A stretch of DNA of 32,122 bases. Source: Bacteroidota bacterium. Its GTDB lineage: Bacteria; Bacteroidota; Ignavibacteria; SZUA-365. The stretch lies in the NCBI GenBank assembly GCA_029907355.1, contig JARYLZ010000032.1:1-32122 (forward strand), given 5' to 3'. Below the pieces are notes generated by a model. That model had not been told where the DNA came from. It saw only the letters and a list, made by a program, of their open reading frames with translations, and did not search any database. The position numbers and the translations under genes are program-made. Below, piece by piece: positions 16,540-25,664 of the stretch. Each line of letters begins with the position of its first letter. The first letter of the stretch is position 1.

Positions 16540-19500
16540 ATGTTGCAATTCATATCCAAACTCTTCGGGGGGAAGAAATCCGAGCGGGATATCAGGGAAC
16601 TTCTCCCCATTGTCGAACAGATCAATGCGCATTACGCGGAACTCCAGTCCCTGACGGACGACGAACTCCGGGCGAAGACTCAAGAATTCAAGAGACGGAT
16701 CGCCGACGCGACGGGCGACATCGAAAAGCGGATCGAGGAACTGCGCGAGAAACTCCGCTCGGACACGGAAGAGGAATTCGACCGCGTCGCCGTCCACGAA
16801 GAAATCGAGGAATTGGAGAAAGAACTCCACGAGACAATCGAGGAGACGCTGGACGAAATTCTCCCCGAAGCGTTCGCCGTCGTGAAGGATACATGCCGGC
16901 GACTTGTCGGAAAAGAATTTGAAGTGGTGGGGCACAAGGTCGTCTGGGACATGATCCCCTTCGATGTCCAGCTCATCGGCGGCATCGTCCTGCACCAGGG
17001 AAAAATAGCGGAAATGGCGACGGGGGAAGGGAAGACCCTCGTCGCTACGCTCCCGATCTACCTCAACGCCCTGCCGGGTAAAGGCGTCCACATCGTGACG
17101 GTCAATGATTACCTCGCCCGGCGGGACAGCGAATGGATGGAGCCGATTTTCGAGTTCCACGGTCTGAGCGTCGGCTGCATCCAGAATACGATGGATTCCC
17201 GCCAGCGACGGGAAATGTACGCCCGGGATATCACGTACGGCACGAACAACGAGTTCGGCTTCGACTACCTCCGCGACAACATGGTCGTGGACCCGGCCGA
17301 CATCGTACAGCGTCCGCACAACTACGCCATCGTCGACGAAGTCGACTCGGTCCTCATCGACGAAGCCCGGACGCCGCTCATCATCAGTGGTCCGGTGGGG
17401 GAGACCGAACATAAGTTCGACGAGATGAAACCGCGTGTCGAACGTTTGGTCAACGCCCAGAACGCCCTCGTCGCGAAAATCCTCGCGGAAGCGGAGCGCC
17501 TGCTCGCGGAGGGGAAGACCGACGAAGCGGGCGTTCTCCTGTACCGCGCCCAGCGGGGTCTCCCGAAGAACAAGAAACTCCTGAAGCTCTTCTCCGAGCC
17601 CGAGAACAAGGCCCTCGCCCAGAAGACCGAGTACATCTACCGCGCAGACAACGCACGGCGCATGCCGGAGATCATCGAGGAATTGTATTTCTCGATCGAG
17701 GAGAACACGCATACGGTGGATCTCACCGAAAAGGGGCGCGAATTCCTCGCCCCCTCCAAGGAGGAAGCGGATTTCTTCGTCCTCCCCGACCTCCCCTCGC
17801 AGCTCAGCCAGCTCGAGGCGCTGAACCTTCCCCCCGACGAGATGCAGCGGAAAAGGGACGAGCTCCAAAAGATCTACGCCGACCGGAGTGACCGCATCCA
17901 CACGGTACACCAGCTCCTGAAAGCGTATTGCCTCTACGAGAAGGATGTCGAGTACGTCATCCAGGACGGCAAGGTCATGATCGTCGATACCTTCACGGGG
18001 CGCATTCTCCCTGGTCGGCGGTATTCCGACGGTTTGCACCAGGCCATCGAGGCGAAGGAGAATGTCAAGGTCGAGTCGGACACCCAGACGCTCGCCACCA
18101 TCACCCTCCAGAACTACTTCCGTCTTTACCGGAAACTCGCGGGAATGACCGGAACAGCGGAAACCGAGGCTGCGGAGTTCTACGAGATTTACAAGCTCGA
18201 CGTCGTCGTCATCCCCACGAACAAGCCGTGCATCCGCATCGACCACGACGACCAGATCTACCGGACCAAGAGGGAGAAATACAACGCCGTCATCGACTTG
18301 ATCGAGGAGCGGAGAAAGAAACGGCAGCCGGTGCTCGTCGGGACGACGAGTGTGGAAGTCTCCGAAACCATTTCCCGCATGCTCAAGCGGCGGAACATCC
18401 CGCACAGCGTCCTCAACGCGAAACAGCACCAGCGCGAGGCGGAGATCGTCACCAACGCGGGACAGCCCGGCGTGGTGACCATCGCCACGAACATGGCGGG
18501 CCGCGGGACGGACATCAAGCTCGGCCCCGGAGTCCGCGAGGTGGGCGGGTTGCTCATTGTCGGGACGGAACGGCACGAGGCTCGACGCATCGACCGACAG
18601 CTCCGGGGACGCGCGGGTCGGCAGGGTGACCCCGGCGAGTCGATCTTCTTCATTTCCCTCGAGGATGACCTCATGCGCCTGTTCGGATCCGACCGCATTG
18701 CGCGTGTCATGACCCGTTTCGGCGCTCAGGAAGGGGACGTCCTCTCGCACCCGATCATCACCAAGTCGGTCGAGCGCGCCCAGAAGAAGGTCGAGGAGAA
18801 CAACTTCGGGATCCGGAAACGCCTGCTCGAGTACGACGACGTCATGAACCAGCAGCGCACGGTGATTTACAACCGGCGTCGGCAGGCGCTCACCGGCGAA
18901 AACCTCAAGGACGAGATCCTCGACATGCTCGACCAGTATGCCGAAGACCTCGCCGATCGACACTGGGAAGCGGGTACGCTCGACGAACTCCGCGAGGAGG
19001 TCCGTCGCAACCTCGTCGTCGACATCGCCTTCGACCGAGAGAAGCTCGACGTGGGAGGCGTGAAGGAACTCAAGGAGCAGATCGTAAAGGCCGCTACCGC
19101 ATTTCTCCAGAGAAAGGAACGCGAACTGACTCCGCCCGTGATGCAGCAGCTCATGCGCATCGCGATGCTCCAGGTCATCGATATCCGGTGGAAGGAACAC
19201 CTCCGCGAGATGGACGAACTCAAGGAGGGTATCCACATGAGGGCATACGGGCAGAAGGACCCCCTCATCGAGTACAAGAAGGAAGCCCTGGATATGTTCA
19301 TCCAGATGATCGGGATGATCAACCAGGAAGTGCTCGGGATGGTCTTCCGCCTCTACCCCGTCCCCGAGCAGTTGGTCAGAAGGCCGGTCGGCCCGCGGCC
19401 GCAGGACCTGCAGACGACGCACCGCGAAACGGCCGGCATGGGGTATCACGCGGACCGGCCGCCCGTTCCCGGCCAGCCGGAAGCGCCTGCGGAAGCGCAT

Positions 19501-19605
19501 GGCGAGAAACGTATGCCGGTCCGGAAGGAAAAGGAACCCGGGCGCAACGACCCCTGTCCATGCGGCAGCGGGAAGAAATACAAGAAATGTCACGGGGCGT
19601 CGTGA
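16540..19605 (+). CDS. secA: Preprotein translocase ATPase SecA
   Basis: Motor ATPase (1021 residues) that pushes unfolded preproteins through SecYEG. The first nucleotide-binding domain has ATGEGKT at 160-166 and DEVD in the Walker B region (IVDEVDSVLIDEARTPLIISGP begins near residue 266). NBD2 carries TNMAGRGTDI and the RQLRGRAGRQGDPG finger. The C-terminus ends in the zinc-binding SEC-C motif CPCGSGKKYKKCH (Cys1006, Cys1008, Cys1017, His1018). An insert of about 100 or more residues (about 300-450) sits in NBD1 before DVEYVIQDG, as in many FCB-group SecA proteins, which makes the protein longer than the E. coli form (901). The start at 16540 fits the conserved N-terminal helix. The ribosome-binding site is weak (AGGAACGG about 13 bases upstream). 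Confidence 0.97.
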   Translation: MLQFISKLFGGKKSERDIRELLPIVEQINAHYAELQSLTDDELRAKTQEFKRRIADATGDIEKRIEELREKLRSDTEEEFDRVAVHEEIEELEKELHETIEETLDEILPEAFAVVKDTCRRLVGKEFEVVGHKVVWDMIPFDVQLIGGIVLHQGKIAEMATGEGKTLVATLPIYLNALPGKGVHIVTVNDYLARRDSEWMEPIFEFHGLSVGCIQNTMDSRQRREMYARDITYGTNNEFGFDYLRDNMVVDPADIVQRPHNYAIVDEVDSVLIDEARTPLIISGPVGETEHKFDEMKPRVERLVNAQNALVAKILAEAERLLAEGKTDEAGVLLYRAQRGLPKNKKLLKLFSEPENKALAQKTEYIYRADNARRMPEIIEELYFSIEENTHTVDLTEKGREFLAPSKEEADFFVLPDLPSQLSQLEALNLPPDEMQRKRDELQKIYADRSDRIHTVHQLLKAYCLYEKDVEYVIQDGKVMIVDTFTGRILPGRRYSDGLHQAIEAKENVKVESDTQTLATITLQNYFRLYRKLAGMTGTAETEAAEFYEIYKLDVVVIPTNKPCIRIDHDDQIYRTKREKYNAVIDLIEERRKKRQPVLVGTTSVEVSETISRMLKRRNIPHSVLNAKQHQREAEIVTNAGQPGVVTIATNMAGRGTDIKLGPGVREVGGLLIVGTERHEARRIDRQLRGRAGRQGDPGESIFFISLEDDLMRLFGSDRIARVMTRFGAQEGDVLSHPIITKSVERAQKKVEENNFGIRKRLLEYDDVMNQQRTVIYNRRRQALTGENLKDEILDMLDQYAEDLADRHWEAGTLDELREEVRRNLVVDIAFDREKLDVGGVKELKEQIVKAATAFLQRKERELTPPVMQQLMRIAMLQVIDIRWKEHLREMDELKEGIHMRAYGQKDPLIEYKKEALDMFIQMIGMINQEVLGMVFRLYPVPEQLVRRPVGPRPQDLQTTHRETAGMGYHADRPPVPGQPEAPAEAHGEKRMPVRKEKEPGRNDPCPCGSGKKYKKCHGAS

Positions 19606-19625
19606 AGAAGACGGCACGGAGAGGC

Positions 19626-20360
19626 ATGGCCGCGACGTCCCGTTCACTCACCATCCCCTGCCCGGTCTGCCGGGAAGTGAACGATGTGCTCGCCGTTCGG
19701 TGCTCCGCGTGCGGCGCGTTCATCCGGGACCGCGTCCCGACGTTGAATTTCTTCACCACGCTGTGGAACATCTGCGAAACGCCCGTCGAAGGCTTGATTC
19801 GCGTGATCCGGAGCGAGCAGAAAAACTACGTCTACGTCCTTTTTTCTCTCGGCGGACTTTTCGCCGCTGTCGTGACGGCATCCCTCTCGCGGGCAGGGGA
19901 AACATCACTTCACCCTGCCGTTCTCTTCGCTGCTCTCTACGTCCTCGGTTTACCCGGAGGGATCATCCTCGGCACCGTGTTCTCATTCGTCCTCGATATC
20001 CTCATCCGGCGGGGAAGGATACGGCGCATCCCCTTCCGGACGGTTTCCGCCGTCGCCGCGTGGTCTTTCGCGCCGTACAGCGTCATGTCCGCTTTCCTCG
20101 TCCCCGTCCTCTTCGCCCTGTTCGGAAAACACCTGTTCGCGTGGGACCCTGGGCCGTGGTCGCTGAAACCCGGGCCGTTCTGGGTTGTTAGCACGCTCCT
20201 CGGAGCGGCCGTTCTCGCGTCGTTCCTGCTCACCGCTCGAGGGGTATCCCTCCTCGGTGTCGGTGTACAACGGGCGGTTGCCTCCGTTTTCGGAGCGCTC
20301 GTCATAGCCCTTCTTCTCGTCGCGGGTGCATCCGTATGCGTAACGCTGTTGGTCGTGTGA
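19626..20360 (+). CDS. Zinc-ribbon multi-pass membrane protein, Yip1-like
   Basis: A 244-residue protein with an N-terminal four-cysteine zinc ribbon (CPVC at 12-15 and CSAC at 26-29), then a short amphipathic stretch. About five hydrophobic segments follow (near 69-86, 97-126, 142-167, 185-203 and 218-243). The overall layout resembles bacterial Yip1-domain proteins, whose function is poorly known. I chose the ATG at 19626, with CGGAGAG just upstream. An in-frame ATG at 19589 would overlap the end of secA and add a short basic stretch before the ribbon. It lies 20 bases after secA and could be co-transcribed with it. No specific function is claimed; a role at the membrane is the only inference. 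Confidence 0.75.
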   Translation: MAATSRSLTIPCPVCREVNDVLAVRCSACGAFIRDRVPTLNFFTTLWNICETPVEGLIRVIRSEQKNYVYVLFSLGGLFAAVVTASLSRAGETSLHPAVLFAALYVLGLPGGIILGTVFSFVLDILIRRGRIRRIPFRTVSAVAAWSFAPYSVMSAFLVPVLFALFGKHLFAWDPGPWSLKPGPFWVVSTLLGAAVLASFLLTARGVSLLGVGVQRAVASVFGALVIALLLVAGASVCVTLLVV

Positions 20361-20451
20361 GGTCGTGGGAGGGGCATGGGAGACGCGGATCGATATTGCG
20401 GTGCTGGCACGGGGAACCGGAATGACGACCTGATGGAGCCCGTGAATCGCC

Positions 20452-21150
20452 ATGCCTGACCTGCGTGATCGTTTGTCGCCGGGAGTGATCGTCTCTCTGA
20501 TTGTCGATGAGATCGATGGCTTCGACACACGCGATCTCGTGTGCGCCTTCGCCTGCGCGGCGGAACGAGGAGGCGCGGTCGGTCTTCGCGTAGAAGGCAT
20601 CGCTGCGGTGACAGCAGTGCGGGAAAGGACGAACCTCCCCATCGTCGGCTTCGTCAAGGGGACGTACCCCGACGGTTCCGATCTCGTGACGCCCGACCTC
20701 CGCGATATCGAAGCGCTTTTCGCGGCAGGTGCCGATATCGTAGCCGTGGATGCCACCAAAAGGAAAAGGCCGAACGGTATGGATGGGTTCATCTTCTTCG
20801 AGGAGGCGCGGAAACGGTTCCACGAACCACTCTGGGCGGACTGTGCTCAGTTCCGCGAGGGAATCCGTGCCGCCGAATCCGGCGCGGACGCTGTGGCAAC
20901 GACCTTGGCCGGCTGCGTCGTCGATGCAGCGGCGGGGGAACACCGTCTCCCCGATTTCGAACTTGTCCACGATCTCGCCTCGTCGCTCCTCATTCCCGTC
21001 ATCGCGGAAGGCGGGATCTGGACGCCCGAGGACGCCGTCCGCGCCGTAACGATCGGCGCGTACGCCGTCGTCGTCGGAAGTGCCATAACCCGGCCCCGAC
21101 TCTTGACGCGCATGTTCGTCGACGCGGTCGGATCGCTGTACGAGGGTTGA
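20452..21150 (+). CDS. nanE: N-acylglucosamine/N-acetylmannosamine-6-phosphate 2-epimerase, NanE-like
   Basis: TIM-barrel enzyme (232 residues) that would convert ManNAc-6-phosphate to GlcNAc-6-phosphate in amino-sugar or sialic-acid use. Family marks are GGAVGLRVEG, PIVGFVKGTYP (Lys69 in the catalytic-lysine position), GADIVAVDATKRKRP, ADCAQFREG, VIAEGGIWTPEDA and the phosphate-binding GAYAVVVGSAITRP. The N-terminal strand (VIVSLIVDE) differs from the usual VSCQA. The start ATG at 20452 fits the family length. Neighbours are a membrane gene upstream (91-base gap) and yqeY downstream (65-base gap). No nanA, nanK, nanT or nagA/B is visible, so its pathway here is unclear. Confidence 0.85.
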   Translation: MPDLRDRLSPGVIVSLIVDEIDGFDTRDLVCAFACAAERGGAVGLRVEGIAAVTAVRERTNLPIVGFVKGTYPDGSDLVTPDLRDIEALFAAGADIVAVDATKRKRPNGMDGFIFFEEARKRFHEPLWADCAQFREGIRAAESGADAVATTLAGCVVDAAAGEHRLPDFELVHDLASSLLIPVIAEGGIWTPEDAVRAVTIGAYAVVVGSAITRPRLLTRMFVDAVGSLYEG

Positions 21151-21215
21151 TCGTGTTTTCCCCGGGGTGAGGAACCGGTGAAGCCATGACGATTGCCTGA
21201 TTGGAGGGTGCAACC

Positions 21216-21668
21216 ATGACATTGAACGAACGAATCATGGCGGATCTCAAGGAAGCGCTCCGCGCAGGGAGAACCGTCGAACTCATGGCGCTCCGAAGCA
21301 TCCGCGCGGGGATCCTCGAAGTGGAGAAGAAACGTGTCGGCACCGTCCTGACGGAAGAAGACGAACTCGCCGTCCTCTCGGCGGCAGCGAAAAAGCGACG
21401 TGAGGCGATCGAACAATACCGCTCGGCGGGACGGGAAGACCTTGCCCGCAAGGAAGAGGAAGAACTCGCCGTGATTTCACGCTATCTGCCGCAACCGCTC
21501 ACGGACGAAGAACTCGAAACGCTCGCAACCGGCACGATCGCGCGTCTCGGTGCGGCAGGCATGGGCGATTTCGGCAAGGTCATGGGGGCGCTCATGAAGA
21601 CCGTGCGGGGAAGGGCCGAGGGAGAGCGTGTCCATGCGCTTGTCCGCCGCCTTCTCGGGGGAAGCTGA
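21216..21668 (+). CDS. yqeY: GatB/YqeY domain protein
   Basis: A 150-residue protein of the YqeY family, related to the C-terminal tRNA-binding domain of GatB; its cellular role is not settled. The family pattern is visible: LNERIMADLKEALRAG, MALRSIRAGILEVEKK, REAIEQYRSAGREDLARKEEEELAVISRYLPQ and the C-terminal GMGDFGKVMGALM. GGAGGG at 21203-21208 lies about 7 bases before the ATG at 21216, which decides this start over a TTG at 21201. Its stop codon overlaps the mutS2 start by one base, so the two genes are coupled. Confidence 0.9.
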   Translation: MTLNERIMADLKEALRAGRTVELMALRSIRAGILEVEKKRVGTVLTEEDELAVLSAAAKKRREAIEQYRSAGREDLARKEEEELAVISRYLPQPLTDEELETLATGTIARLGAAGMGDFGKVMGALMKTVRGRAEGERVHALVRRLLGGS

Positions 21669-24049
21669 TGCCCGACACTCATCCCTTCCAGGACGCCGCC
21701 GAGAAACTGGAACTCCGTTCCATCACGGAAACGATCGCGCGGTCCGCGCGTTCCGATTTGGGACGCGAGCATGTCGCCTCGCTTCAACCGACGAACGTGT
21801 TCGCCGAGGTGGCCGACGAGCTCGGGCGGGTAAGGGAATACCTCTCGCTCCTCGAGTCGACTGACATTCCCCCGCTCGATTCCCTTGACGATATCCGTCC
21901 CGCACTCCACCGCGCCTCCATTGCCGGGAGCATCGTTTCCGCCAAGGACTTCCACAATATCGCGCGTGCGCTCGAAACGTTTCGGAACCTCGCCGCCTTC
22001 TTCCGTAAACGTGCCGACCGTGTGCCGTTTCTGGCCGCTCTGACCGAAACGCTTTTCCACGATAAGCTCCTCGCGTACCACATCGACCGCGTCGTGGATG
22101 AGGAAGGGACAGTTCGAGACAGCGCCAGTGCGGAACTCCGTGCCATCCGACGGGAGATCATCGAGAAGACCGAACGGCTGCGCCGCAGGATGGAGGCGAT
22201 CCTCAAACGGGTTTCCCAGGAGGACATTGTCCAGGAGGAACTCGTGACCCTCCGCGACGGACGGATGGTCCTCCCGGTGAAGGTCGAACACAAGCGACAG
22301 GTGAAAGGCTTCATCCACAGCACGTCCGCCACCGGTCAGACCGTCTATATCGAGCCGACTGAAACGCTCGATCTCAATAACGACATCTGCGATCTGCAAT
22401 TCGCCGAACAACGGGAAATCTCCCGGATTCTCGCGGAACTGACCGAACGGTTGAGGCCGCACGTTCAGGATATTCTCCGTTCCCTCGAACGGTATGCGGA
22501 ACTCGACTCGCTGGCTGCACGTGCCACGTATGCAAGGGAGAACGGCTGCGCTATCCCCGCCGTCGCTCCGCAGGGGACCCTCACCCTTGTCCAGGCTCGT
22601 CACCCCCTCCTCCTTGCCCACAAACGCCGCGAAGATGTCGTACCGCTCGATCTCACCCTCGGCGACCCGGAGACGACCATCCTCATCACCGGTCCGAACG
22701 CCGGCGGGAAAAGCGTCGCGATGAAAACCGTCGGCCTCCTCGCGCTGATGGTTCAAAGCGGCATACCTGTCCCGTGCGACCCGGCGAGCTGTTTCCCCGT
22801 GTATACAGCGGTCGCCGTCGATATCGGCGACGAACAATCGGTCGAGAACGACCTGAGTACGTTCAGCTCCCATATCGAGCGACTTGCCCGCATCACGAGG
22901 ACGGCGGATGAACGGAGTCTGGTCCTCATCGATGAGATCGGGACGGGAACCGATCCGGCGGAGGGAAGCGCGCTCGGCGCTGCGATTCTCGAGGAATTGA
23001 CCCGAAAGGGTGCGCACGTGATCGCCACGACGCACCACGGCATGTTGAAAGCGTTCGCACACGAGCACCCCGCCATGCGGAATGCGGCGATGGAATTCGA
23101 TGCTCGTTCTCTCCTGCCGACGTATCGATTCCGAGCTGGGCTTCCGGGGAGCAGTTACGCCTTCGAAATCTCCAGGCGGCATGGGTTGGATCCCCGCATC
23201 ATCGATCGTGCACGGCATTTCCTCGCGACGCGGAGCGATGCGCTCGAGAACCTCCTCGCTGAGGTGGAGAGGCGCGCCCAAGAACTCGGGGATCGTGTCC
23301 GCGAATCGGAAAAGGCCGAAAGGGAGTACAGGAAAGCGGCGGAGGAATACGAACGCAGACTCGAGGCTTTTCGTCGCGAAGTCCGCGAGATGCGGCGGGA
23401 GGCCATGGTGGAAGCCGAACGCCTCCTGCAATCCGCGAATTCCGCCATCGAAAACGCCGTCCGGGAAATCCGCGAATCACAGGCCCGGAAAGAGGTGGTT
23501 CGCCGTGCCCATGAAGAGGTGGATGAGATCCGGAGAGCAGTCAGAGAAGGGTTGGAAGACCTCGCATTGGAAACACCCATTTCCCATCGCAGCGAGGACA
23601 GGGAGACTCCTTTCCATCCCGGAGACTTCGTCGTGATCGCCGGTGAGCCGGCGCGCATAGGCGTCGTCATCCAGGAACCGCGGGGGGGGAAAGTCGCGGT
23701 CGCGTTCGGTTCCGTGAAAATGCGTGTGGATATCGACCGTCTTGAACATGTGGAACCTCCTCCAACCTCGCATCCTATGCCTACTCTTTCTCCCACAAAC
23801 AATACGCGCAATGAAATCGATATCCGGGGCATGTATGGCGACGAAGCGGTCGCTTCCCTCGACACCTATCTCGCCGAAGCCTATGCCGCCGGGTACCGGC
23901 GCGTGGATATCATTCACGGGAAAGGGACAGGGACACTACGGAAACGAGTCCAGGAATTTCTCCGCACGATACCGTTCGTCGAGAGCTTTCGTCTCGGCGA
24001 GTGGAACGAAGGCTCCAGCGGGGTGACGGTCGTGTTTTTCAAAGAGTGA
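21668..24049 (+). CDS. mutS2: MutS2 family endonuclease / ribosome-splitting ATPase
   Basis: A 793-residue MutS2 protein, known in various bacteria as a suppressor of homologous recombination or as a factor that acts on collided ribosomes. After the core and lever helices come the ATPase Walker A motif GPNAGGKS (342-349), the Walker B region VLIDEIGTGTDP, and TTHHGMLKAFA. A long charged coiled-coil (about 535-625) and a KOW-like barrel (HPGDFVVIAGEP) follow. The C-terminal Smr domain has DIRGMYGDEA and HGKGTGTLR. The N-terminal mismatch-recognition domains of MutS are absent, as expected. The ATG at 21668 overlaps the yqeY stop (TGATG). Confidence 0.95.
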   Translation: MPDTHPFQDAAEKLELRSITETIARSARSDLGREHVASLQPTNVFAEVADELGRVREYLSLLESTDIPPLDSLDDIRPALHRASIAGSIVSAKDFHNIARALETFRNLAAFFRKRADRVPFLAALTETLFHDKLLAYHIDRVVDEEGTVRDSASAELRAIRREIIEKTERLRRRMEAILKRVSQEDIVQEELVTLRDGRMVLPVKVEHKRQVKGFIHSTSATGQTVYIEPTETLDLNNDICDLQFAEQREISRILAELTERLRPHVQDILRSLERYAELDSLAARATYARENGCAIPAVAPQGTLTLVQARHPLLLAHKRREDVVPLDLTLGDPETTILITGPNAGGKSVAMKTVGLLALMVQSGIPVPCDPASCFPVYTAVAVDIGDEQSVENDLSTFSSHIERLARITRTADERSLVLIDEIGTGTDPAEGSALGAAILEELTRKGAHVIATTHHGMLKAFAHEHPAMRNAAMEFDARSLLPTYRFRAGLPGSSYAFEISRRHGLDPRIIDRARHFLATRSDALENLLAEVERRAQELGDRVRESEKAEREYRKAAEEYERRLEAFRREVREMRREAMVEAERLLQSANSAIENAVREIRESQARKEVVRRAHEEVDEIRRAVREGLEDLALETPISHRSEDRETPFHPGDFVVIAGEPARIGVVIQEPRGGKVAVAFGSVKMRVDIDRLEHVEPPPTSHPMPTLSPTNNTRNEIDIRGMYGDEAVASLDTYLAEAYAAGYRRVDIIHGKGTGTLRKRVQEFLRTIPFVESFRLGEWNEGSSGVTVVFFKE

Positions 24050-24110
24050 TATTCCCGTTCAATCGCCGAAATCTTAATCTCCGCTTCTGAGAATACCAGG
24101 GACGGAGAGA

Positions 24111-24131
24111 GGAGAGATCCCCATTCTCTCC
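24111..24131 (+). terminator. Hairpin after mutS2
   Basis: GGAGAGA (24111-24117) pairs perfectly with TCTCTCC (24125-24131) around TCCCCAT, in the 221-base gap after mutS2. No T-tract follows, so termination is uncertain. Confidence 0.3.
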
Positions 24132-24192
24132 GGTTTGGAAGAAGGAATTGCGGCGGTTTGTGTGACATAGCCGAGTGACCGTGCATACTCGG

Positions 24193-24223
24193 TTGTCTGT
24201 TTGTGCGTCTTAGGGAAAGTTTG
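24193..24223 (+). promoter_or_regulatory. Candidate promoter of the tandem membrane-protein pair
   Basis: TTG at 24193-24195 and AAAGTTTG at 24216-24223 are 20 bases apart. The second element differs from TAnnTTTG at one base (A for T at its first position). Start of transcription would fall about 40 bases before the GTG at 24271. Found by eye and not scored. Confidence 0.33.
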
Positions 24224-24270
24224 TATCCTGCGTTCGAAACATCTCCGGAACATCCTTCTGGGGGAACGTC

Positions 24271-25641
24271 GTGAGATTCGCGACACCGGGTTTTATCCTC
24301 CTGTGGTTGTTGGTTCTCCCCTCGAACGCGCAGGTCGTCCAGGTCCCTCTGGATGCGGGAGGGAAAATCATGTCGGTCGATCGCTCGCTCGAGCGGCGTA
24401 TCCGACTGTTTCCCGAGTACGAAGGGTTCACGGCGGCACGCCTTTTCCAAGCTCCCGATTCGTCTTTCATCCTCGAAATCGAAATGCTCCGGGATTCTGT
24501 GGTGTTCAGGGAGAAGAAGGTTCTCTCCCCGTTGGAAGCCGGGATGTTTCGGAAAGAGGTGACGGCAAGAATCCTCCGGGCGGCACCCGAGTTCCATTTT
24601 GACCAGGAGGGACGCCCGCGTTTCCTGATCGGAATGGCGGGACTGGCAATCGGGTTCTACAGCTGGGCGTTACCCACCATGCTCGGAATCACCGGGATGC
24701 ACGAAGATGAGGCAGCGGCCACGATCGCTGTCGGGACGGGCGGTATGGCCGCAGGTTTTCTCATTCCCTACCTCTGGACCGGGGATTCGCGCATGACGGC
24801 GGGGATGGCTACGCTTGCGCTCCAGGGGGGATATCGCGGGATTGTCGACGGCCTTCTCCTCGCCGGTCTCATCGACCCGTCGGCGGATGTACGAAGCGCC
24901 ATCACGGCGGAGTTCCTCGCGAGCGTTGGGGAAACGATCGGAGGTGCTGTCATTGCAGACAAGGACGGATACACGGCCGGCTCTGCAGGAATCATCGCGG
25001 CGGGAGGAAATCTCGGCCTCGGGGCGGGTATGGTCTCTGCTGTGCTTCTGGGTTGGACGGAAGGGAGTTGGGAATCGTATGGACGTGGAATTTCCGCTCT
25101 CGGCCTCGCAGGGACGGCGGGCGGATACTTCGCCGGCTCTCTCATGGCACGGGACGCCCGGTATACGGACGGCGACGTGGATGTTTTCTTTACTGCAGCA
25201 TTGCTCGGTGCAGCCATCCCCGTCTCACTCCTCGTCGCTGCCGAGGTCAAGGAGACAAAGTTGTACGGGGGTGCGGTGCTCGTCGGCTCGACAGCAACGT
25301 CGTTTCTCGCTCATCGGTTCCTTCGCACGCGGGATTTCAGCGCCAGTCAGGGACGCATCGTCGCCTTGTGCTCACTCGCGGGGGGACTCCTGGGAGGCGG
25401 GCTCGGGTATTTGCTAACGGGTGACGAGAAACCCGAACGCCTTATCGCACCGATGACGGCGGCGGGCTCCGCTGCGGGGTACGTCCTCATCCTTTCGAGT
25501 TTGGATGAGGAAGCCAGGGCGGCTTCTTCCTCGTGGTCCATTCACATCTCGCTCGTTCCTTCCGCACCGGATGCGATGACGAATTCCCATCGAACTTCGC
25601 TCGCTCTCGTCCCTTCCCTTTCCTTTCATGCCGTATTCTGA
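24271..25641 (+). CDS. Predicted exported multi-pass membrane protein, tandem paralogue A, unknown family
   Basis: A 456-residue protein I do not recognise. The GTG at 24271 (GGGGGAA just upstream) opens a signal peptide (MRFATPGFILLWLLVLPSNA, cleavage near residue 20). A soluble stretch of about 85 residues follows with VPLDAGGK, LERRIRLFPEYEGFTAARLF and FRKEVTARIL. Residues about 118-410 form many Gly/Ala-rich hydrophobic segments linked by short charged loops (GGYRGIVDGLLLAG, GSAGIIAAGGNLGLGAG, RYTDGDVDVFFTAALLGA). The C-terminal 35 residues look beta-stranded and end LVPSLSFHAVF, with a terminal Phe. The gene is followed by a clear paralogue, its TGA overlapping an in-frame ATG of that gene. 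A transporter or envelope structural role is possible; no function is assigned. Confidence 0.72.
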   Translation: MRFATPGFILLWLLVLPSNAQVVQVPLDAGGKIMSVDRSLERRIRLFPEYEGFTAARLFQAPDSSFILEIEMLRDSVVFREKKVLSPLEAGMFRKEVTARILRAAPEFHFDQEGRPRFLIGMAGLAIGFYSWALPTMLGITGMHEDEAAATIAVGTGGMAAGFLIPYLWTGDSRMTAGMATLALQGGYRGIVDGLLLAGLIDPSADVRSAITAEFLASVGETIGGAVIADKDGYTAGSAGIIAAGGNLGLGAGMVSAVLLGWTEGSWESYGRGISALGLAGTAGGYFAGSLMARDARYTDGDVDVFFTAALLGAAIPVSLLVAAEVKETKLYGGAVLVGSTATSFLAHRFLRTRDFSASQGRIVALCSLAGGLLGGGLGYLLTGDEKPERLIAPMTAAGSAAGYVLILSSLDEEARAASSSWSIHISLVPSAPDAMTNSHRTSLALVPSLSFHAVF

Positions 25642-25664
25642 TGAGAACCAGGGCCGAAGGGGGC

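Noticed and set aside
16513-19647. A 1044-codon open frame antisense to the whole of secA
   Set aside because: Its product is an Asp/Glu/Val/Leu-rich string with no domain, and it mirrors secA codons. High third-position GC removes stop codons from the opposite frame; secA itself is unmistakable.
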